This document shows positions 1 through 3,912 of a DNA stretch of 5,222 bases, one piece after another (positions within the stretch are counted from its first letter, which is position 1; every line of letters begins with the position of its first letter). The DNA is taken from assembly GCA_003648085.1 (NCBI GenBank), contig QMOC01000230.1, positions 1-5,222 of the forward strand, written 5' to 3'. Source of the DNA: Chloroflexota bacterium (lineage in GTDB: Bacteria > Chloroflexota > Anaerolineae > B4-G1). Below the pieces are notes generated by a model. That model was not told the DNA's origin and made no database searches. It saw nothing but the letters and a program-made list of their open reading frames with translations. The position numbers and the translations under genes were made by a program.

Positions 1-28
1 GATTGCAGGCCCAAAGCCGCCGGATAGT

Positions 29-57
29 TTGTTGATTCTTTTTATCAGTGCTATAAT
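29..57 (+). promoter_or_regulatory. Extended -10 promoter of the toxin-antitoxin operon
   Basis: The -10 box TATAAT at 52-57 is a perfect consensus and is preceded by TG at 49-50 (TGnTATAAT, an extended -10). The hexamer TTGTTG at 29-34 matches the first three bases of the -35 consensus and lies exactly 17 bp upstream. A start about 7 bases after the -10 would fall near 64, at the edge of the Shine-Dalgarno sequence, so the mRNA leader would be only about 10-12 nt long. The position directly before an antitoxin gene supports the call. Confidence 0.7.
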
Positions 58-64
58 CACCGCG

Positions 65-70
65 GGAGGT
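65..70 (+). promoter_or_regulatory. Ribosome binding site deciding the antitoxin start
   Basis: GGAGGT is a near-perfect Shine-Dalgarno sequence. Two in-frame ATG codons follow, at 73 and 76. The spacer to the ATG at 73 is only 2-3 bases, while the one at 76 has 5-6, so 76 is the better start. Confidence 0.7.
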
Positions 71-75
71 GAATG

Positions 76-372
76 ATGGGTGGTATATTAACAGCCTATC
101 GTGGTGTAGTGGAGAGGGATGGTATTGTGCGCTTGCATCAGATTCCCGGTCTGCCGCCAGGTAGCGAGGTGCTGGTAGTGGTTGCACAGCCATTGCCTTC
201 TCTGGAAGAACAGGAACGTTATCTGGTCGCACTTTCCCCGGAGGAGTGGCGCAAGCCGTTTGAGGAATTCGAGGCCATCTCTGCCCAGGAGCAAGCCGAG
301 GTAGACATTGCCGACGTGAGCGACGACGAGATAGTTGCACTGGTTCATGAGGTACGGCGTGGGGGACATTGA
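76..372 (+). CDS. Antitoxin of a PIN-type toxin-antitoxin pair
   Basis: This 98-residue acidic protein probably binds and neutralises the PIN toxin encoded immediately downstream and may autoregulate the operon. Residues 5-37 (TAYRGVVERDGIVRL, then PGLPPGSEVLVVV) resemble the short beta-hairpin DNA-binding or dimerisation segment of AbrB/AF2212-like antitoxins, with the usual 'G.v.l....LpeGs.V.V' pattern. The middle (44-80) is rich in E and D and likely helical. The C-terminal VSDDEIVALVHEVRR (81-95) is a helix of the kind such antitoxins use to contact the toxin. Its stop codon overlaps the toxin start (TGATG), which implies translational coupling. The start is chosen at 76 by Shine-Dalgarno spacing; the alternative at 73 adds one Met. 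The role rests mainly on the gene pair; the exact antitoxin family is uncertain. Confidence 0.75.
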   Translation: MGGILTAYRGVVERDGIVRLHQIPGLPPGSEVLVVVAQPLPSLEEQERYLVALSPEEWRKPFEEFEAISAQEQAEVDIADVSDDEIVALVHEVRRGGH

Positions 373-815
373 TGCGTGCTGTCGTGGACACCAATCTGCT
401 CCTCAGGATGGCAGCAGCCGGACGCCATTTCCCGTTATACCAAGCCTGGCGCGAGAAGCGGTTCGTTTTGGTCACCTCGCTTTCTATGCTGGATGAGTTT
501 AAGCGCGTGATAAGGTATCCTAGGGTGCGCCGGTTTTTGTCTTACGGCCAGGGGCAAGGATTTGTAGCATTATTGCATTCTCTGGCTCTGATTGTAACAC
601 CTGCTTCTGATTTCCCTCACTCCCGTGATCCCAGTGATGATATGGTAATTGCTACCGCCGTGGCCGCCCGCCCCTGCTACTTGGTGACGGCCGATCGAGA
701 CTTGTACGATGATTCTGATTTGGTGACGGCATTGCGCAAATTGGGAGTCCAGGTCGTCCAGGCGGGTGAATTTCTGGCTGCCATCGCCGCCGCACCTCCA
801 GGGATAGACACATAG
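372..815 (+). CDS. PIN-domain toxin, putative ribonuclease of a toxin-antitoxin pair
   Basis: The 147-residue product covers a whole PIN domain, the Mg2+-dependent RNase fold of VapC-like toxins, and most resembles the 'putative toxin-antitoxin system toxin component, PIN family' (COG1569-like) group. Visible conserved acids are D6 in the N-terminal AVVDTN, E42 in LDEFKRV, D86/D89/D90 in RDPSDDMVIATAVA, and D108/D110 in YLVTADRDL. All four catalytic-acid positions are therefore filled and the protein looks active. In the family such enzymes cleave RNA and arrest growth until blocked by the cognate antitoxin; the actual RNA target cannot be read here. The ATG at 372 overlaps the antitoxin stop by one base; a TTG at 369 is possible but less likely. 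The tail after about residue 135 is Ala/Pro-rich and probably not part of the fold. Confidence 0.85.
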   Translation: MRAVVDTNLLLRMAAAGRHFPLYQAWREKRFVLVTSLSMLDEFKRVIRYPRVRRFLSYGQGQGFVALLHSLALIVTPASDFPHSRDPSDDMVIATAVAARPCYLVTADRDLYDDSDLVTALRKLGVQVVQAGEFLAAIAAAPPGIDT

Positions 816-856
816 CCACTGCCCTGCGGAAGGAGTGCATCCTCCAAGAGGCTTCT

Positions 857-1627
857 CTACCACCCCGTTTCCCTCTTCAACTGCACCGCGTACCGTCTCG
901 ACATCGGAATCCGCGTGCGCTCCTTATCGGCCATACGGACGAGGTAGGTGCCGGAGAACCAGGGCACCACCTCGGCCACGTGGTCGAGATTGACCAGGTA
1001 CCCCTTGTGCACCCGGATGAAGTTGTGTGGCTTCAGGCGCACTTCCAATTCTCTGAGCGTGTGGCGCACCCGGAGTTTGTCCCCGGCGACAGTATGCATG
1101 TACACCTTCTTAGCCTCGGCCACGATCCAGAGGATGTCACGGTAGTCCACCAGCACCCAGTTTTCGTTCTCCCGTTGGCCCCACAGTTTGGTCAGGCCGC
1201 CGGTCGGGGCCGCCCTGAGCAGGTACTCACGCAGCGCGGCCTTCCTCTGCTCCAGCGTGGCGCGCTCCTCCAAAGCCTGGCGCACCCGCTCTATCGTCTT
1301 CGCCAGCCGCCGTTCGTCGAAGGGCTTCACCACGTAGTCGAGCGCGGCCAGTTCAAAGGCCCGCAGCGCGTGTTCGTCGTAGGCCGTGGCGAACACAATC
1401 AGTGGCGGCTCCGGCCCGTCCATAATCGTCGCTGCCACCTCCAGCCCATCCAGGCCGGGCATGTTGATGTCGAGGAAGACCACGTCAACCGGTTCACGCT
1501 CAACCAGCGCGAGCACTTCGTCACCGTTCGTGGCCTCGCAGAAGGTGGCTTCCGGCACCAGAGTCTCCAGGATGTAGCGCAGTTCGCTCCGGGCCGGGGT
1601 TTCATCGTCGGCGATGAGAATGTGCAT
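857..1627 (-). CDS. LytTR-family two-component response regulator
   Basis: This 256-residue cytoplasmic transcription regulator is the probable partner of the kinase just upstream. Residues 1-118 form a receiver domain: acidic pair D7/D8, phospho-acceptor D53 in VVFLDINMPGLDG, switch residue T81 in FATAYD, and K101 in DYVVKPFD. A helical linker (about 110-140) leads to a LytTR DNA-binding domain at about 148-256. Its signature is NFIRVHKGYLVNLDHV (202-217) and the closing IPMSRRY (240-246). Length and order match AgrA/LytR/BtsR-type regulators. The ATG lies 2 bp after the kinase stop, and AAAGGA inside the kinase 3' end is its ribosome binding site, so the two genes are one operon. The target promoters are not identifiable. 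The symbol is left blank because LytR versus BtsR-type orthology cannot be decided. Confidence 0.93.
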   Translation of the reverse strand: MHILIADDETPARSELRYILETLVPEATFCEATNGDEVLALVEREPVDVVFLDINMPGLDGLEVAATIMDGPEPPLIVFATAYDEHALRAFELAALDYVVKPFDERRLAKTIERVRQALEERATLEQRKAALREYLLRAAPTGGLTKLWGQRENENWVLVDYRDILWIVAEAKKVYMHTVAGDKLRVRHTLRELEVRLKPHNFIRVHKGYLVNLDHVAEVVPWFSGTYLVRMADKERTRIPMSRRYAVQLKRETGW

Positions 1628-1629
1628 GG

Positions 1630-3102
1630 TTAGTCCTTTAGTCGGTTGCTCAGTTGGAATGGAACCTTGATCTCCACTCGTGTTCCCCGTCCGATCTCGG
1701 ACTCGACGACCAATCGGTACTCATCTCCGTACAGCGCCCGCAACCGACCATCCACGTTGCGCAATCCGATAGCCGCATTGGTCCCCCGGGCCGGGTCCAA
1801 AATCTCCGCCAGCCGGGCCGACGCGATGCCCGGCCCGTCATCCTCCACCCGCAGGACCAGATCATCCTCCGTCCGTTCGATGGTGATGCGCACCATCCCG
1901 CCCTCGGGTTGCCTTGAGATGCCGTGGATGACCGCGTTCTCCACGATGGGCTGCAGGATGAGCGTGGGCACCGGGTGATCCAGCAGGGTGTCAGTCTGGA
2001 TGGACCACTCGACCCGCAACCGGTGGTTGAGCCGGGCTTTCTCCAGGGCCAGGTAGGCTTTGACGTAACTGATCTCATCGCCCAGGGGCACGAACTCGCC
2101 CGAGCGGAGGGCACGCTGAAAAACTTCTGAAAGGTCGAGCAGCAGGCGACGCGCCGTCTCCGGGTCGGTGCGCACGAAGTAGCGGATGGTGTTGAGCGCG
2201 TTGAACAGAAAGTGGGGATTGATCTGGGCCCGCAGGGCGCGGACTTCGGCGTGGGCGCGGGCCAGTTCAGCGGCTCTGGCCCGATGACGGGCAGCCTCGG
2301 CTTGCGCGTTGCGCACGATGAGCGCAACTACGAGCATGGCCGACCCTGACACCACCACGTTAGGGATCAAGATGAAGAGCCCCGGCGGTGCTCCGGCGAC
2401 GGCTCCCAGACATCCGGCCCCCGCTTCGACGCCGGCCCCTAGAAGGGGAGCGACCGGCGGTGCAAACCGGCGCTTGCCCAGCAGGTCGGCGCACAGACCG
2501 GCGACTACACCCACCCACAGGGCCGACGAGACCCACAGATTCAAGCAGTAGTTCCATAGAAGCGCGCCCTGCCAGGGCAGTCCGAAAAGCACTCCCCCCA
2601 GGCCGCGAGTTTGAAACGCCTCGCCGATCGCCGGGCCCAGGTCGAGGATGACCCCTTGCGTGCCCCGGCAGAGCGCGACCATAAGGCCCAACCCCAAGCC
2701 GGCCCTCCAGCCTCCCAACAGGCCGCCGGTGATCACCACAACGAGGGTACCGAACGCGGGAGGCTCGCCCATCAGGCCGGTAAGCCACAATTCGTAAATA
2801 CAAGTCAGCGCCTGAATCGCCACCAGACCGGCGAAGAGTTTGAGCCCCTCGCGTGGCGTGATTGGGCCAACGACCGCGCGGCGGAAGAGGTGCGTGTTGC
2901 TGAAGAGATAGATGAGCGCGAGCGGGACGGCGGCCACCTGAACGAGCATCCCGACCCAGTAGGGGCTGAATTCAAGGTGCGTCAACTCATCCGGCGGAGG
3001 AGATGGGGGTGTGGGCATAATCCGGCGTGCGTGTAGCGCCAGCGCAAAGGCAGCCAGCGTCACTAAGATCGCAGCGCCGATGTGCACTATACGGACGAGC
3101 AT
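1630..3102 (-). CDS. LytS-like membrane sensor histidine kinase
   Basis: The 490-residue kinase should autophosphorylate and pass phosphate to the LytTR regulator encoded 2 bp downstream. About seven hydrophobic segments lie between residues 5 and 263. The stretch GTLVVVITGGLLGGWRAGLG to ALCRG (118-147) matches the 5TM-5TMR_LYT sensor domain. A charged Ala/Arg helix (265-292) follows, then the His_kinase motif QINPHFLFNALNTIRY with phospho-acceptor H297. The ATPase domain shows the N box LQPIVENAVIHG (N389), G1 box DDGPGI (421-426) and IGLRNVDGRLRALYG (445-459). The GAF domain common between the 5TM part and the kinase core in classical LytS is absent. The start is uncertain: ATG at 3102 has no clear ribosome site, whereas TTG at 3144 follows GGAG (3151-3154) by 6 nt and would give 504 residues. 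The frame stays open upstream to 3306, but those codons lie in an inserted element. Confidence 0.9.
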   Translation of the reverse strand: MLVRIVHIGAAILVTLAAFALALHARRIMPTPPSPPPDELTHLEFSPYWVGMLVQVAAVPLALIYLFSNTHLFRRAVVGPITPREGLKLFAGLVAIQALTCIYELWLTGLMGEPPAFGTLVVVITGGLLGGWRAGLGLGLMVALCRGTQGVILDLGPAIGEAFQTRGLGGVLFGLPWQGALLWNYCLNLWVSSALWVGVVAGLCADLLGKRRFAPPVAPLLGAGVEAGAGCLGAVAGAPPGLFILIPNVVVSGSAMLVVALIVRNAQAEAARHRARAAELARAHAEVRALRAQINPHFLFNALNTIRYFVRTDPETARRLLLDLSEVFQRALRSGEFVPLGDEISYVKAYLALEKARLNHRLRVEWSIQTDTLLDHPVPTLILQPIVENAVIHGISRQPEGGMVRITIERTEDDLVLRVEDDGPGIASARLAEILDPARGTNAAIGLRNVDGRLRALYGDEYRLVVESEIGRGTRVEIKVPFQLSNRLKD

Positions 3103-3195
3103 CGGTCTCAGGGAGTTATCTTTCGCAAGCCTGAATCCGTTCAATCCGGTCTCCGTTGGCAGTTGCTCCCACTGGCAATTTTGCAGAATCTGTAA

Positions 3196-3203
3196 AACTA
3201 CTG
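3196..3203. repeat. Left 8-bp target-site duplication
   Basis: AACTACTG lies directly outside the left terminal inverted repeat and recurs exactly at 3446-3453 outside the right one. It marks the insertion site of the 242-bp element. Confidence 0.85.
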
Positions 3204-3262
3204 GGGATGGTTCAATTACAAGCGAAAATAGGGTGACACTTTGATGTCTGCTGCACACCGCC

Positions 3263-3323
3263 GCCCGGCGATGAAGTCGCCGGGCTACAGAGCAGCGGGG
3301 GATCAATCCCCCTTACTTGCTGC
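3263..3323 (-). repeat. REP-like two-hairpin unit, left copy
   Basis: Read on the minus strand, this unit begins with an outer 5-bp stem (GCAGC/GCTGC, 3319-3323 with 3292-3296). Inside it lie a bulge ending in GTAA and the hairpin GGGGGAT/ATCCCCC (3297-3312). Three bases later comes GTAG at the foot of a perfect 9-bp stem, GCCCGGCGA (3263-3271) with TCGCCGGGC (3277-3285), enclosing a 5-base loop that reads CTTCA on this strand. A GTAG tetranucleotide at the 5' foot of a hairpin is the hallmark of REP sequences recognised by REP-associated tyrosine transposases (RAYTs). Confidence 0.75.
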
Positions 3324-3346
3324 AAAGACCGTTTTCCTGCTGCGTT

Positions 3347-3405
3347 GCGGCGTAAGCCCGACTCGTCGGGCGCCGCTTCGTAGCACGGGCACTTCATGCC
3401 CGTGC
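3347..3405 (+). repeat. REP-like two-hairpin unit, right copy
   Basis: On the plus strand, the outer stem GCGGC/GCCGC (3347-3351 with 3372-3376) encloses GTAA (3352-3355) and the hairpin GCCCGA/TCGGGC (3356-3371, loop CTCG). TTC separates it from GTAG (3380-3383) at the foot of a perfect 9-bp stem, GCACGGGCA (3383-3391) with TGCCCGTGC (3397-3405), with loop CTTCA. The order, feet, spacing and loop equal the left copy on the opposite strand, while most stem bases differ and remain paired. Confidence 0.75.
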
Positions 3406-3445
3406 GGGCCGCGTGAGAAAGTGTCAACTCATTCTGAACCATCCC

Positions 3446-3453
3446 AACTACTG
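3446..3453. repeat. Right 8-bp target-site duplication
   Basis: AACTACTG, identical to 3196-3203, abuts the right end of the MITE-like element. The next base, G, also equals the first base of the left inverted repeat, so a 9-bp duplication with a slightly asymmetric element end is a formal alternative. Confidence 0.85.
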
Positions 3454-3466
3454 GCAATCTTACTAT

Positions 3467-3496
3467 ATCATAGGTGAGAAGGGAAATGAGTGTCAG
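3467..3496 (-). promoter_or_regulatory. Predicted promoter of the kinase-regulator operon
   Basis: On the minus strand, CTGACA (3496-3491, 5 of 6 to the -35 consensus) and TATGAT (3472-3467, 5 of 6 to the -10 consensus) are separated by 18 bp. Transcription would start near 3460 and run toward the kinase gene. The MITE-like element begins about 10-15 bases downstream, so the leader would be about 360 nt to the ATG at 3102 instead of about 110 nt before insertion. This is a consensus match only; no operator is recognised. Confidence 0.5.
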
Positions 3497-3503
3497 CGGA
3501 TAA

Positions 3504-3686
3504 CCGGTCTTACGTGGCGATAAGTGGTTTTTGAAACTAATACAGCGGGAAGTGGTCAAACGAGAGATTGTGGACACGATCTCTCCGCCTCACGTGGGGC
3601 ACACCCTGGACGAGGCCGATCTGAAGCCCCATCTGAGCCGTTATTGGCTCAACAATGCACGAGACGAAGACCCGCTTTGCTCGTAG
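3504..3686 (+). pseudogene. Fragment of an IS630-like transposase
   Basis: In this frame the sequence reads REVVKREIVDTISPPHVG (3546 onward), then TLDEADLKPHLSRYWLNN and ARDEDP, before a stop at 3684-3686. This is the helix-turn-helix segment of IS630-family transposases, whose typical form is 'I..S..VgR.LkeadLkPhr.ryWLn...DP'. The N-terminal part is missing (stop at 3501-3503), and the whole DDE catalytic domain that should follow DEDP is absent. The fragment is about 60 codons of a protein normally near 350 residues and cannot be active. It ends where the oppositely oriented PIN fragment begins, indicating deletion or recombination. The family call rests on remembered motif pattern. Confidence 0.65.
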
Positions 3687-3912
3687 TAACGACTTCAAAC
3701 GGCCGCTCCAAATCCGACCAGCGCCGCCGCTCGATGGCCGACAGCGCCCGGCCGATCCAGCCCATCACCTCGCGCAGGAACGAGCCGACCCGGATAGGTT
3801 TCAGATATTGGCGTAGTTCCGCCGTGGTCTCATCCACATCGGTGAAGTCCCGGTCGGTGCTCACCAGATAGTCCGCTTTGGCCTGGATAGCGGACAGAGC
3901 AACTGAATGAGC
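3649..3912 (-). pseudogene. C-terminal fragment of a second PIN-domain toxin
   Basis: Read from about 3912 downward, the frame gives AHSVALSAIQAKADYLVSTD, then RDFTDVD, followed by LKPIRVGSFLREVMGWIG and ALSAIERRRWSDLERPFEVV. This matches the C-terminal half of VapC-like PIN proteins: the 'vAlalqakAdyLVTtDrDF' strand-helix with its terminal catalytic acids, then a tail common in Chloroflexota homologues ('FLREVmGW...L.aIrrR.WaDL'). The first half, with the leading Asp and the second acid, is missing; homology starts abruptly at about 3912, inside the neighbouring beta-helix ORF. Recognisable similarity ends near 3693; the remaining codons to the stop at 3649 are read through the IS630 fragment. 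There is no start codon of its own except a GTG at 3864, so it is almost certainly non-functional. Confidence 0.7.

Larger units (their letters stand above)
3204..3445. mobile_element. 242-bp MITE-like non-autonomous element
   Basis: The ends are perfect 11-bp inverted repeats: GGGATGGTTCA at 3204-3214 and its complement TGAACCATCCC at 3435-3445. They are bordered on both sides by AACTACTG (3196-3203 and 3446-3453), a perfect 8-bp target duplication. A second, inner inverted pair TGACACTTT/AAAGTGTCA lies at 3234-3242 and 3418-3426; the spacers between outer and inner pairs differ in length and sequence. The element encodes no transposase, so it would need one supplied in trans. Its interior is almost entirely four hairpins arranged as two divergent copies of one unit. 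Eight-base duplications with G-rich tips occur in families such as ISL3 and IS1595, but the source family cannot be settled here. The perfect duplication suggests recent insertion. It sits in the leader of the minus-strand kinase operon. Confidence 0.85.

Noticed and set aside
816..856. Terminator between the convergent PIN and regulator genes
   Set aside because: Only a weak 4-bp pairing around GGAGTGCATCCTCC is seen and there is no T-run.
980..1633. 217-codon open frame on the + strand
   Set aside because: It is the antisense shadow of the LytTR regulator, which has full receiver and LytTR signatures on the opposite strand. It is His/Gln/Arg-rich with no recognisable domain.
3152..3179. 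Possible LytTR-regulator binding repeats (TCCGTTGGC, GCAGTTGCT) and a repeated ACTGGCAAT (3171-3179, 3450-3458)
   Set aside because: The first two match the LytTR half-site pattern only partly and their spacing (7 bp) is wrong. The ACTGGCAAT pair would be 29 bp apart before insertion, which fits no known arrangement.
3103..3306. Kinase starting at the TTG at 3306 (558 residues)
   Set aside because: The first 34 codons lie inside the inserted element, so they cannot be ancestral kinase sequence. The first membrane segment begins just after 3102.
3297..3312. GGGGGAT/ATCCCCC hairpin as an intrinsic terminator
   Set aside because: No U-run follows on either strand, and it forms part of a symmetric repeat unit.
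3212..3577. 121-codon minus-strand open frame
   Set aside because: It runs through the MITE-like element, its inverted repeats and both flanks; the translation only reflects the hairpins. No domain or good ribosome site.
3524..3871. 115-codon + strand open frame
   Set aside because: It overlaps the IS630 fragment in another frame and is antisense to the PIN fragment; its translation is low-complexity Arg/Ser/Pro-rich with no motif.
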